Assembly: GCA_026874595.1 (NCBI GenBank)
Contig: CM049315.1
Location: forward strand, 9,893,664 to 9,957,663
Length of the DNA stretch: 64,000 nt
Direction: 5' to 3'
From: Sipunculus nudus
Lineage: Eukaryota > Annelida > Sipuncula > Golfingiida > Sipunculidae
Shown piece by piece: positions 11,830 to 23,860 of this stretch. Numbering within the stretch: position 1 is the stretch's first letter; every line of letters begins with the position of its first letter. The notes under the pieces were generated by a model. It did no database searches. It had not been told where the DNA came from and saw nothing but the letters and a program-made list of their open reading frames with translations. The translations under genes and the position numbers were made by a program.

Positions 11830-13290
11830 TTTTCTTCAAATAGGTGAAATTAAAAAAAAATTATGGGACACAATTAAATGTAAGATAAGAGGTTCCACAA
11901 TAGCATATTCTTTCAGAACTAATAAACAAAAAAGGGGATATATATCAGAGATGAAAAATCAGAAATTGAGAAAATAATTCAAGAAAAAACAGAAGCAGCA
12001 ATGTTCAGATGTAAGCCCAGATGGTTATCGGATGGGGAAAAACCATCCAAATACTTTTTGAATTTGGAGAAAAGACAATTTAATAATAAAACAAAAACAA
12101 AGCTAAACGTTAATAATAGACCTGTAACTAAATCTGAGGATATATTAAAAAAGGGCAGAAAATTACCAAAAAGTATTATATTCTTCAGCTGAGTTGACAC
12201 CAACTGAAGACCAGTATGCTGAGTTCTTAACTCAGACGGAAAATACCTTATCAGATGAAAATAAAATATTTTGTGATAGTGAATTGTACGATGAAGAATT
12301 ATTTGAATATTTAAAATCTTTTAAAAATGGCAAAACCCCTGGATCTGATGGTTTAAGAGTGGAATTTTATCAATATTTTTGCATGAAATTAAAACAGATC
12401 TGATAGCTGCTTATAAATATTCTTTTGCGAGGGGCAGTTTAAACAGTACTCAACGACAAGGAATTATCACACTGATCCCAAAAAAATCAAAAGACACAAC
12501 TCTGCTTAAGAATTGGAGACCAATATCTTTACTAATTACAGATGATAAATTACTGACTAAATGTATGGCATGTAGATTACAGAGGGTTCTCCAAAACTTA
12601 ATCCATCCAGATCAGACTGGCTTTCTGAAAAACAGATATATTTGTGAGAGCTTCAGTAGAACTTATAATTTGATGAATTTTTGTATTTCAAATAAAAAAA
12701 GACCAATTTAATAACTTTAGATTTTGAAATGGCTTTCGATTTATTAGAATGGTCGTTTATTCAGAAATCATTAAAACACTGCAAATTTGGTGATTTTTTC
12801 TGTAAATGGATCAAAGTATTTTATAATGGTATATCATCATGTGTTATAAATATTGGATGGGCCTCCAGGTTTTTCACAGTAAGCAGAGGAGTTAGACAAG
12901 GCTGTCTCCTTTCACCATATCTATTTATTATTTCGGCTGAACTGCTTGTTGCAAAAATTAGAGACTATAATAATATTAAAGGCAAAGAGATTGGAAATGT
13001 GGAACATATTATTTCTCAATACGCGGATGATACCACACTATTCGTAAAAGGTGGACAACCGGTGGTGAAAGAGGCTATAGAACAAATTAAAAGATTTCAA
13101 AACGTAAGTGGTTTAAAAATAAACATAGGAAAACAGCAATAATGCCCATTTGTAATCATGAATTCAATAAAGAAGAGATAATAAAACTTGGTCTGAAATT
13201 GACAAAAAGAACCAATTACAATTTTAGGTATTTAGGTGTAGAAGAAGAATTAATAAGAAATATTGAAAATATTATGACGAATACATAGTA
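11830..13290 (+). pseudogene. L1/Tx1-like LINE ORF2 (reverse transcriptase), decayed
   Basis: A truncated non-LTR retrotransposon. In order, it shows a linker after the endonuclease (WDTIKCKIRG...AYS at about 11.86 kb), then CKPRWLSDGEKPSKYF (12.0 kb), then KTPGSDGL (12.33 kb). Next come NWRPISLL (12.5 kb), HPDQTGFLKNRYI (12.6 kb), a TLDFEMAFD block (first catalytic Asp), SRGVRQGCLLSPYLF, and the catalytic QYADDTTLF (about 13.02 kb). The thumb start (GLKINIGK) follows, then NYNFRYLG just past the last frameshift. These are L1/Tx1-clade RT motifs. The frame changes at about 11.95, 12.19, 12.38, 12.71 and 13.14 kb, mostly at A or T homopolymers, while the segments between remain open. The endonuclease 5' part and the 3' end are missing. 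It cannot encode a working protein as it stands. Confidence 0.9.
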
Positions 13291-14206
13291 ATGTCGTTAT
13301 AAGCACATATTTCAGACATGTTTTTAGCATAATAAGGAAGATGATACAAGATACTAACAAAATATCGAACTCTTCAGACATAGTCTTTATCCAAGCATGG
13401 TGACAATACAAATACAAAAAGTGCGCAATACTAGTAACCGACCCGACTGCCTAACACGCCACCTAGTGGCATGTGTCTCCTTACAACTGTCACACTAGTG
13501 GTGACATATGAAGTAAATTAAACATTAACATTTGTAACGTAAGACTGTGCTCTGTACACTAAATATATTCAACAACTTTTTTTGACAAACTTACGTCACA
13601 TTGACTTAGAAATTTTTATTGTCAAGCCTTAGCCTCTTAGATACACACAATCCACAAAGCTTATCATTTACCTAGTCTGAACCAACATATATACCTGTGA
13701 AATTACAAATTACAATTACAAACCTTGCACGTTACTATGATACCTCGCTCTCTGAAAACTGCCGGTGCTTGCGTGGCCTCTGACCTCTAATGGTTTCCAG
13801 TCACATGACTACAGAGATTTACTGATATACGGCCAATGTCATTAACATCAGTTGTTACATTATAAATATAAAGCCTGCATATTTCAGATAAAAACGCGAG
13901 TGACCGTTCAATGAATGTGTCATTATTGTTTTTGATCATGCTTTCATACTTTATACGGAACGGCCGTATCTGTCCGAGAACCCACTGGCTGATATCAAGG
14001 CAGTACAGCTCACTAAGGTGATACGATACAATATAATTTATAATGTTACACAAATATCGTTTGTATGATACAGGACGACCATTACGATTATTAATATTAC
14101 TTTTATCGATAGTCGATTAAAGAACCCGGACAAATAAGTGATACCCATTTTTCCCCGATAAACACCTTTTTTTCAAAGATCCAGGGCTGGCGGAAACACA
14201 TATTAT
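13291..14206. other. Non-coding stretch between LINE and lectin gene
   Basis: I see no gene. A CTCF-like motif lies at 13455-13469 (separate entry). An 88-codon minus frame at 13787-14053 has no recognised motif. Confidence 0.45.
13455..13469 (-). promoter_or_regulatory. CTCF-like motif
   Basis: The minus strand reads CCACTAGGTGGCGTG, which matches 13 of 15 positions of the bilaterian CTCF core CCRSYAGRKGGCRSY, with the central CCACTAGGTGGCG intact. Binding is not shown; a single motif of this length can arise by chance. Confidence 0.3.
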
Positions 14207-14212
14207 TTTAAT
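14207..14212 (-). terminator. Candidate poly(A) signal of lectin gene
   Basis: ATTAAA on the minus strand, about 60 bases after the lectin stop codon. It is the commonest variant of AATAAA. Placement fits but cleavage is not demonstrated. Confidence 0.35.
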
Positions 14213-14272
14213 CTGTACGAACTCACATCAGGATAAAGGCCTATCTGTAGGTTTAACCAGTGTTCAATCAAG

Positions 14273-15363
14273 TTAAGCTGCCTCAGTTTCGCAAATCCCT
14301 AAGAAAAAACTAGTTTCTGAGGCAACAAACCAGCCATAATGTTCACTATCAAAGCCAAGGTAATCCCAGATGGTCTTGAAGGAAGATGGCTGACCCAGAA
14401 TCCAGTTTTTGAAAGTGAGTACTTTTCCGGTTGCCATCCAGCGCCATTTTTTGTCCATGTAACACCCACTCGTCCAATATGCGTGCATGACCGAGTCAGC
14501 TAGTGAACGTAAAAAATTCAGAATTATCAATTGATGGTCCTGAGATTTCCCACATTTTTACATTTCGTTAAGAGAATGCAATGTTTGATGCCATAGGTGA
14601 CATAACAGCGGCAAAGGGATGGCACAGTCTTCTGAGGCCTTGGATTTAAACAATCAGGCGTGGCTGTTCAAACAAAGACCTCTTTCACGGCAACAATTCA
14701 TGTTAGATATATTAATTGGATTTGTTCAAACAGCTCTAGCATAGTATTACAAGCAAAATGAAGCAATCATATATAACATACAATTCGGAATCCATAATAG
14801 GAACCCATCGTTTCCAAAATAAATGTCATTTTACTTGCCTTATAAATTAATATCAACAGGACATTAAGTCCATTCATAACCGGCGCTCAGTTGATTCCTA
14901 TAACACTGATATTTATATTACGTTCAAGTATTCACAAGGATTCGCCCATGGGGCGGGTTATAACTAGCGGTTCATGCTTATGAGGTTTTGTCTCATTCCA
15001 CTTACCGTACTCTCTTCCTATTGTTTCCTTGATGTGGTTGAATTCTCTCTCAGTCTCGAAGCTAACCAGGTCTCCACCTGTTTCTGTACAGGCTTTTCTG
15101 CTCTTACTCCAACTGCCGTAGCCTGTTGCTTTGTAACACGTGCCTTTCCCTCCATCTTCTGGTAAGAAATGTGAACAACCCACGGGACAAGGAGAGCGAG
15201 TAACTGAAAAATAAAATGCGATGCACAATGACGTGATTTAAGAGCAGTGCTTGAAGCCGCCCTGTGTGACGAGATCAGCTTCAAGGCCCAGTTGCGTCGG
15301 CCACGGTCTCGGATGGCAATGACCAACTCTGTCTCGAGCCTTCCAACCTGCTCGATGACTCGG

Positions 15364-15394
<31 letters not shown>

Positions 15395-15405
15395 GTTATT
15401 AATAA

Positions 15406-15490
<85 letters not shown>

Positions 15491-16145
15491 TCCCAAGAGG
15501 AAAGCAGTGTTGAATATTAGGGGTCAATTTGCAATTTTATTCAAAATGAACACTGAAAGCAGCTGCGGAGTCCTGGTTGACGCACGTATTGGATTTAACC
15601 ACGAGAACGACGTGTATCATGGGACCTGTGATTTCGCATTAGTAGGTTGTCATAGAGATGAAAGCCTGGGGTCGAGGTAAAGTTGAACCGCAGTGTATTC
15701 AGGGGGGATCCAAGATTTAAAAAAAAATCTTATAAAAAGGTCCCTAGATCTGGAAAAGAGGGGGTCCGGGCCGCAAAAGTTGGTCGGTCAGAATCCCTTC
15801 AAAAAGGTTGCGGTGGCTGAAAAAGGGGGGGGGGGGGGGGGTCCGGACCTCCCCTGGAGAAAATAAGGACCTAGTCAAGATCTCAGGGAAAAAAAAGACC
15901 TACGCAAGATCTTGGATAATAGACTTACACAAGATATATTCCAGGTCCTCGCCATACCCTGCTTGGTAAATCAGATTCACGACATTTCTGATATTCTCCA
16001 CCGAATTATTCCGGCAACCAGCTTTACACAAACCCTCACATTCTGAACTACCACCCGAAACGTCTCCTCTGTCACATGACACAGGCCGAGCCGGCACTGA
16101 CACGAGGATCATCCACACTGCAGAGACAGACAACATGATTAACAT
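14273..16145 (-). CDS. Secreted C-type-lectin-like protein, 3 exons
   Basis: Exons on the minus strand are 16145-15929, 15203-15006 and 14499-14273, joined by GT-AG introns that are both phase 1. They give a 213-residue protein. Residues 1 to about 23 are a hydrophobic signal peptide beginning MLIMLSVSAVWMIL. Residues 24-72 are a Cys-containing spacer (C24, C36, C40, C44). Residues 78-213 form one C-type-lectin domain: the long-form N-terminal Cys pair (C82/C95), C111 after WSKSRKA, WTSG in place of the WIGL core, WRW at 157-159, NWILGQP at 170-176 and a terminal GICETE (C208). Two things are odd. The usual inner disulfide cysteines are absent (F188 and the SETS stretch stand in their places). 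The calcium/sugar site is also not canonical: QPS replaces EPN/QPD and there is no WND. A secreted recognition role is likely; carbohydrate binding is doubtful. The start ATG opens the signal peptide. No promoter element was recognised. Confidence 0.85.
15361..15490. repeat. (ATT)n-(AAT)n-(ATT)n trinucleotide tract
   Basis: About 130 bases of ATT repeats that switch to AAT and back to ATT within the first intron of the lectin gene. The strand switch makes it self-complementary. The long Asn/Tyr frame over it is not a gene. Confidence 0.95.
15825..15841 (+). repeat. Poly-G tract
   Basis: Seventeen G in a row inside lectin intron 1. Confidence 0.9.
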
Positions 16146-16517
16146 TCTCTGTTGACAGTTACAGATCTGATTTTAATATCGATAACTGTTTAACGAACGT
16201 CATTGTAAAAAAAACCAAAAAAACGAAGAAACTAAGGAATGTTGGGGACAGAAGTATTGTTCAGTTCTGGCGGCCTATAATAGGGCAATGTTGTGATTAA
16301 ACTATTAAATAAATTAAATTAACCACAACAAATTCAAAAACACTAGAAGGAAAGTAAATTTACTGATTACACTGTCCGTACTAGACCATTTATCAGCATC
16401 AGTTCGGTTTACTGCTGTCTGCTTGAAAGATGGTCTGCACCAGATCGGTTTACTTTAGTCAAGTTTACTGTTAACCGGTTCCTTGTGCGAACAGGCAAAT
16501 CCGTATAACATAAACTT
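16146..16517. other. Upstream region of lectin gene
   Basis: About 370 bases upstream of the lectin start. I found no clear TATA box or other promoter motif. Confidence 0.35.
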
Positions 16518-16760
16518 TATTTTAAACCTTTATTTATGTTACATGGATTGTACAGCTAGGCATAATAACTAACACGAGGCAGTGTCCATGGCTCAGATGT
16601 TGGCGCGCGGTAGCCGGTAACCCTTTTATTGTCTGCTCGGGGGCCAGTTTTGTTATCATTTGATCCATTGCTCCAAGGGAAACATCACTTTTAGCGACAT
16701 TTAATCTCTGGTTAACAACCACGTTCGGGCAGCAGACCAACATTTTATCAATAACCGATT
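16518..16760 (-). mobile_element. SINE fragment sharing the 3' tail
   Basis: The minus strand contains CCATGGACACTGCC, TTAGTTATTATGCC and TGTACAATCCATGTAAC, collinear with the tail of the SINE at 2.42-2.5 kb. The tRNA-like head is not recognisable here, so this is a 5'-diverged copy or a different SINE with the same tail. Confidence 0.45.
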
Positions 16761-18639
16761 TAGGCGACTGTAAAATAAACTACACTGCTGAAACAAAGCG
16801 TACTGCTTCCACCCCTAGGTAAACAGTTTCAGTATATATAATCTGATCTAGACGTGAACTAAGTGCGGATATGGCCTATCTTTTTTGCCTCAATTATTAA
16901 ATACACCGTTCTCCTCATCTTCCCCCTATACCAGCAAGACTACCAGTGATAAGTCCCGATAGACCTTGCTTCACCGGGCCGGTCTGTCAGCTATATCATG
17001 AACAGAATACATGAGATCAAGATCTGTGTGACAAGGCGACTATTCCCCACATATAATTCTGTCATACTAATTATACGGAGACGCGGCTAAAAGTGAAGGG
17101 TCTACCTTGGAGTAACGGTTACATTAATCAATAATTCTTAAATTACGCATTAACTCATTTTACGACATATGTTTTCGGGTGTATATCTGGATGCGTTGTA
17201 GGAACGATTTTAAAAACATAACTTAACATTAAGGGCTAATAAATAATCATAGTATGTCAAATGGGAATATGAGTAAACTCACTCACCTTAACCACGGGGT
17301 GCAGAAATTGATTGGATTCATTGTGATATACAACCACTAGATTTTATGCTTATATTTTCTATATTTTCTCTTAATAAAAAAATGTACTTGCCACATATTC
17401 CCCACGTTGATATTCTTCTTGGACCCATTTACTGCTTGTAAATGTCACGTTTGTAAACTCTAACCCAAAGATGACAGTGTTGAACCTTCTGCTGAGCTGA
17501 AACTTGCTCCCCCTTTGAGGGAAACGATGTAGCGGCCATCCATCCCCAGAATGATAATCTACCCCTTCCACTGGTTCGCTGAAGGTATAGATATGTCACA
17601 TATTTCAAATGGAACATTCCTTTAATTGACGTTCTTTATTTAAGCTTTAACAGAGAAAAATGGTTGATTGTAATGCTTTCTTGTGCACCAAACCCACGCT
17701 GAATGACATGTATTCAATCCAAAGTGCAGGTCTCATCGGTAAACAACCACTTTTCAATACTTTGACATGGGTATAGAAATCCCTTTGGTTAACCCTGTCT
17801 CTCTCACCAGAAAGCAAAAGTTGATTTAATAATAGACTGTATTCGGAGATTTCAGAAAATCGACATGTATTCAATCCAAAGTGCTGGTCTCATCAGCAAA
17901 CAACCGCGTTATTCACTAATTCGACATTAATATTGAAAAACCTTTGATTAACCCTGTCTCTCTCACCAGAAAGCATTTGCTTAACTAAAAATATATATTT
18001 ATAGAATATATTCGGAGGTGCAATGGGTGTAACTGCCGAGAATAATTCTCGTTTTCCTTTTGAAGACTCACGATTGATTTTTATTGGAGTAATGTTTCTA
18101 TATTGTCAACAGCATGACACGTTGTGCAGAAAATATAACGACGTAATAAACATGTAAAGATTCTCCTAATAAATCAAAATAAAATATGCAAATATTAATA
18201 TCACTTAAAGCTCTGTGGGGGCAAAATGATATACCTAAAGGCCTGAGGATTTTAGGAAGAAAAAAAAAAGGTAAAGACAATATTCCTGTTAAAATAAAAA
18301 AAAAATAATAAAAAGGACTACTTGTCCCATATTCGAGATCCTATCACACATATGTACTTCACTGTATTAATACATATAACCTTAATTCACAGTTCAGCTG
18401 TCAAATTAGTTTTGAACAATGGGCTTCACTCATCAGAAAATATTTTTCTTTGAAATATAAATAAAATTTTTGCCCTGATGGATATAAGAGGATTACCTGC
18501 ATAGCAAACTTTACCTATCAGTAGTTATTTAGATAAGGTATAACCATACACTGTTCAGTAACATTTAGTAAAAGTCAGTACCCTGTTTTATCATTGTATC
18601 TTGAAGATCTCCAATATTTCTGATGACGATTAGAGATAT
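16761..18639. other. Non-coding stretch with tandem duplication
   Basis: No gene assigned. Two overlapping minus frames at 17371-17617 lie behind a plausible 3' splice site (CCTTCAG) but match nothing I know. The duplicated part has its own entry. Confidence 0.4.
17700..18020 (+). repeat. Two-copy tandem duplication, period 157
   Basis: GACATGTATTCAATCCAAAG starts at 17705 and again at 17862. Both copies continue with GGTCTCATC, AACCCTGTCTCTCTCACC and ATATTCGGAG-like ends with about 20-25% differences. Non-coding. Confidence 0.8.
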
Positions 18640-21340
18640 CTGAAAAAAGTGGTTTCCCTGCTGATTTATGATGGAGATGACCATTTGATTTCGACTCCTC
18701 AGCGTAACATACACCTACAGGAACACAGAAGAACGATATCCTCTGCCAAGACAACGGTCCAGATGCCCAAAGTAAAGTGTCATATACCTGCCTGTGAGGT
18801 GGAAACTGATGACCTAGTTGCCGCAATCGTCGTTGCACAACAGGCGACGCATGCCCTGTTGCATACAGCAGCCACCAGTCAAAACACCGTAGAAAAAGTC
18901 AAAAGGCCATCTACTTCATGTAGAGTGGTCTTATTTCCTGTCTAGATGGAATAACTGTCGGGGCGACCAAAGTCACAGTAAAAAAGGAACGTGTCATACA
19001 ACTCCTAGAATGCTGCGATGAGACCCTGCGCAGATTTGACCAGATCAGCAGGCAGATCTCTTGCTGATTAGCCATAGCAACACGTCTTAAATACAATAAG
19101 AACCTTGCAATTGTTACAAGGTTACTGGGACCAGCTGATACAAGTGTGGTGCGAAAGCTTTCGGTATGTGTGGGCAGTAAGCATGGTGAACAGTTGTCTC
19201 CTCCCAAGACGCTTTATTCCGATTCGCTCTGCGTTAATAGGCGACTGTGCACGGTACCAGTCCATCAACGTCCGCTCAAAACAAGTTCCTAAACTTTGGT
19301 GTGTTTAAATTATGGCGGGCATACAAGGATCTTAGGGGATAATATTTAATTTAAATATTTAGGTAGAAATGTGGTAATGATGCCAAAAATTTATTAAGAC
19401 TCATTAACTACCAAAGACACGATCAGATGTATTTTGATGTGTAAATTTAGCACTTTTTAGAGTTTTTGTGCCTTCTACAATTTCATCATTACACGGCCAC
19501 GGTGTACAGGTCAGATCCACAACTGTAATCTTATCCCAGTTGTGGATTCCCCAGCAAGAATTAGATGAACAGTAATTACAGTGGTTTGATACAACAGACT
19601 GACATTACAACATACTGACTTTACCGGCATGCAACATGGTGTAGGAAGTGGAGTTCAGCGTAGTCCTTACTTTGAGCTGATATTCAACCCGTCAATCGTC
19701 AGCACGGGTGAGTAAGCGAAAATAGAGGTCCCGACAAAGTGCCCGCTTTCATGTGTGTCGAAGCCCCAAAGACAAATGGAAGGACCTTTGGTTGAAAACT
19801 CGCAGAGTCAGACAATACAAGTCAGTTGACAGTAGAAGTGTACATGTTTTAAATTAGTATGAACATTCAGATTCAGCTGAGCCTTTGCATCAATTCTCCC
19901 CGTCGCTTGATCAAAGCTGTAACGGTGTATGTGGCACTTCAAACAGACTATTCACAGTACTGTCACTTTCAGTCACTGAAGAATGCTTTAAAGGGGGGGG
20001 GGGGGTTACCATTACAAGTAAGCTCTGGGTCCAGCTGCAGTACAATGTCATATCAGTTGTATCAGCAACTGATAGACCCTGCCTTGAACATTCTGATGTT
20101 TCTCTGAAGCAATATATGGGGCCGTCTTGTGAGCCAATAGGCAAGGCAAATTATGTTTGTGAGCTCAAGGACAGATATGATATAGTGGAATTTGAAGTGT
20201 TTAGTGACCAGTATGTCAAAGACAGGCCTGCCTTATTGGGTTTAAGTGACTCGCTTAGGTTTGGTCTCCTTGAATTCATCAAGGAAAATGTGTATACTTC
20301 AGTATAACAGATGTTGACTGAACACCAGATTCCATCCATACTGTAAACAAAACCGATATCTAGATGAGACGCATTTTACTGGTTCCCTGACAACAGAGTT
20401 TATCTTGCAAGAATACAGAGATATATTTGAAGGCCTTGGTGACCTTTGCAAACCTGTTTCTTTTGTGATGAATGGCAGTGTCAAACCAGTCCATGCATCC
20501 ATTCAAAGAATACCTCTAGCAAAGCGTGAAAGAGTTAAACAGAAACTTTATAAGATGGTGGCAGCTCGCAGGCTAGCGAAAGTTGATGAACAAATAGACT
20601 AGTGTTCAAACATGACACTTGCTGAGAAGAGACACCTAGTGAAAAAACGAAGATTAGGTTTTGCTTAGACCCTAACCAGAATGTAAACAAAACCCTAGTT
20701 GTGCCAAAGTACCCGTTACCAACCGTGTATGAAACACTGTAAGCTTTGAGTGCCAAAACGTGCAAAAGATTTACTATCTTTAATTCTCTCGAAGGATTCT
20801 CGCTTGTGACCCTGGATGATAGGCCAAGCTACATCACGACCATGCAGACACTATGGAGCCGTTAAAGGTGGCTCAGGCTACCATATGGTATATCATCTTC
20901 TCCTGAAGAATTTCAGAAGCGTATTTATGAAACATATGATGGCTTGATGGGCATTGCCGATATAGCAGATGACATAATGGTGTATTGCTTAGGTGACACC
21001 CAGGAGGAGGCAGATCGGGATCACGACGAAAAATTGGCAACGCTCTGAGATAGAGCCAGACAGAGGCACCTGAAACTGAACCCACATGAGAATCAGTTCA
21101 AACTATCACGCCTCCATTTATGGGACATGTCATTACTGATGCCACCATTCATACAGATCACCAGCCTCTTGAATCCATCTTTAAGAAGCCTCTAGCCAAA
21201 GCGCCACAACACCTCAAGAAACTCATGACGCGGTAACAGCGTTACCGAATAAAGGTCGTCTACAAAAAGGATCCACATTGTTCTTGGCTGAAACACTTTT
21301 CAAAGCTGCATTGCAACAATCAAATTCATGTCAAACACCC
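18640..21340 (+). pseudogene. Degenerate Ty3/Gypsy-like retrotransposon (gag-pro-pol relic)
   Basis: Fragments appear in the order of a Gypsy element. The Gag-like part at about 18.65-19.08 kb has a Cys/His start (CHIPACEVETDD), an alanine-rich helix, then RVIQLLECCDETLR. Aspartic protease pieces at 20.01-20.31 kb are SSGSSCSTMS in one frame and KDRPALLGLSDSLRFGLL in another. The RT start at 20.40-20.60 kb reads EYRDIFEGLGD then LAKVDE. RT palm pieces at 20.87-21.13 kb include LPYGISSSPEEFQ and IADDIMVY (the catalytic DD at about 20968-20973), then KLNPHENQFKLS. RNase H-like DHQPLESIFKKPLAKAPQ lies at about 21.16 kb. Stops and frameshifts separate the pieces and parts of RT and RNase H are deleted. 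The protease active-site Asp appears as Ser (SSG in place of DTG). No LTRs were found. Confidence 0.85.
19993..20005 (+). repeat. Poly-G tract
   Basis: Thirteen G in a row within the Gypsy relic, just before the protease fragment; it probably contributes to one of the frameshifts. Confidence 0.9.
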
Positions 21341-22957
21341 TTTGGGGGTTTTCGTTTGGAACTGGAATGGATTGATCACAGTGTTCAGATAACGCCAAAC
21401 ACAATAAAAAAGATTCAAGAGGAAACAAAGACAGATACTACTATGGTTAAAAATCATAGAAAAAAGGTTTATCAAAATTGCCTGCAAAACCCAATTTTCC
21501 CAATATTGAAATATAAATAATGGCATGTATAAGGGGGGGTGGTGGTTGTATGATTACAGAATATTTTCGGTCGTAACCCCCCCCCCCCGCCCTTGGTGTC
21601 CGACGTCTCCTCGACCCGCATACGTGTGGTTCAAACATGTGACCCTGCACCTGAACAGCTAGGTTCACCTAAGGTTTACCAGAGTCATCCTGTGTCTCCA
21701 AAAATCCGGCAGAAGACATACCCTTGTGATAGTGATACGGATTTGTGCACGCAAGCGTGCGTCCAGCACCACCAAGCTGATCACTGACCTGAGTTTCCCT
21801 ACGGTGGCGTCACAAGCCGGGCAGTGCGCGCTCGGCTGGTTCCGCTGCGGACCACGACATTACTGATTTAAGCTTGATCTTATTTCATTTCATTCTTGTC
21901 AATCAATATATGTATACAAGCTGTACACAGGCGCAAAAATTAGGCAAGCTACTTGTGACAGAATGTGTGCCCAGTGATAAACTCTTTATTCTGTTTAAAT
22001 CCAAGGCGATCTACTTATTGAAGCGCTTTATTAAAGAATAGACTGTAATAGAGGGATGCATAATTTATCTGTATTTAATGCCACGTATATTCTCATATAT
22101 ACTTTATCCATCATGCTAAAATGAACAGAAGTCATATATGCAGGTCTTGGCAGGCATCCCTTTAACCTCAAAGCAACAAAAGGTTACCTTCACACCAATC
22201 TTTGTTTCACTTGCAATGTGTACTATGAACAACAATAAGATCACAATAACGACAAAACAAATTGAAACTTGGAAGAACAAAAAATATTTACAGGAACATA
22301 ATAAGGGGTTAAAATAGTGCCGCCGCAGCCAAAGCGGATGCAGATGCGTCAGACTGTTATATACTTTGACAGGGTTCAGATCAGTAGTGGAAGCTGTATC
22401 GATGACTGCTGTGTTTACCTTTTTTTATATACAATAACTCACAGTTTTTATGTAGCAGCTTGCATCATATTCCACCAAACGGATTGAAGGATGTTTAACT
22501 ACTGGGGACATTCGCCATGTATTATAAAAAGTCTAGTAATAAATAAGACAAGACCTATATTTGCTGGTATGAATTTTAATAATTAATATTTGCATCTCAA
22601 ACGTGTCTACACTTGGTTTGTCACAATAATAGAAATCTATATGGGTTCATGAAAAGTTGATAATTGATAATATATAAAGCACGGGATCTATAAACAAACT
22701 GAGCACGGGATTTATAAACAAAATAAAATGGAACCCCCGCCCAACCACGCACACACGAAGAAAAACACAAAGATAAATAAAAAAAAATAAAATGACAGGG
22801 GCCTCTCCACTTAATTGTTTTATATTCAGCGTGAATCAATAATTAAATTTGGTTTCTTGAATAATTATATTCATGAACACTCAACAAAAGTAACTAACCT
22901 ACATTTATACCTGATCTAAACTTAAAACAGAGTATTTGAATAAATTGGAAAAACGGC
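21341..22957. other. Non-coding stretch
   Basis: No gene. G-rich (21531-21548) and C-rich (21579-21592) runs about 30 bases apart could pair as a hairpin. The rest is ordinary AT-rich sequence. Confidence 0.45.
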
Positions 22958-22969
22958 ATGTACTTCCGG

Positions 22970-23860
22970 AACGAAAAATTACGATTTCCATGTAATCTAA
23001 TGGGCCTTAAGAACTCCTGGCCCATCAAGGCCCTTTGGCCCAAACGGGTTAAAACTTATATAAACTTGCTAATGCCTTTTAAGACAAATGAGAGACTTAA
23101 ATTTGAGACTTCATCGTCAAGTCTGTTCTTGTTCCCTTGGGTACTCCTGGGCCCCGAGTTCCATAGGCCCTTCCGATCACTTCCGATTAAAACTATAAGC
23201 TAAAACCAAAGAGAAAACACAAAGTATCGCATTAACAATTAAGCGTTTAACTTGGCCCTATAGGAGACATTGCCCAAGCCGGGCCTGTTGAATCGTCTTG
23301 ATGGCAGCTTAATAAATGCAAGTTAACATAAAAGCCAAAAGAGATTTTCTCATTTTCAAGTATTTTCTGTTGTTCTTCACATAGGAAACTCCTGACGGGC
23401 CCGGGTCCCTTTGGATCACTCACTATATTATAAAACTCTATTGTTTAGTTTCGTAAAACACGTGACTTAAGCATCCTGTGCCTTATTGGGAATTCCTAGG
23501 CTAATATAAAACTAAGTGGGACTTCTTCATTTTCAAACATTTCGTTGGGTCCTATACAGGAAATTCCTGGCCGGCACGGTTCTTTTAATATAGTTCCTTC
23601 AGTATTGATTAAAAACTCTGTATACACATGCTTCTCAAATGGCAAACATGATGTGCATTCCTTTCGCCCTATATTGAATACACCTTTCCGACCCGGAAAC
23701 GGGGTCTTCTAACTAAATTTAATATTAGCTAAAATAAAACTTGAGACTTGTACATTTCCAAACATATTTTTCTACTCTATAGGAAATTCCTTGTCGATCT
23801 GGGCCCCCCTAGTTCCCGTTCGGTTCAGGTATACCTTATGCCTGCTGACCCCACCTTTCA
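22970..23860 (+). repeat. Diverged satellite-like array
   Basis: A motif around GGAAATTCCTGGCC / GAACTCCTGGCCC, followed by a GGCCC-rich part and an AAAACT-rich part, recurs near 23004, 23140, 23385, 23564 and 23784 with irregular spacing (about 135-245). CTTCATTTTCAAACATTT-like blocks precede several units. Highly diverged; limits approximate. Confidence 0.4.

Noticed and set aside
17371-17617. Possible extra exon upstream of the lectin gene
   Set aside because: A CCTTCAG acceptor-like site precedes it, but neither frame matches a known domain and no clean GT donor follows.
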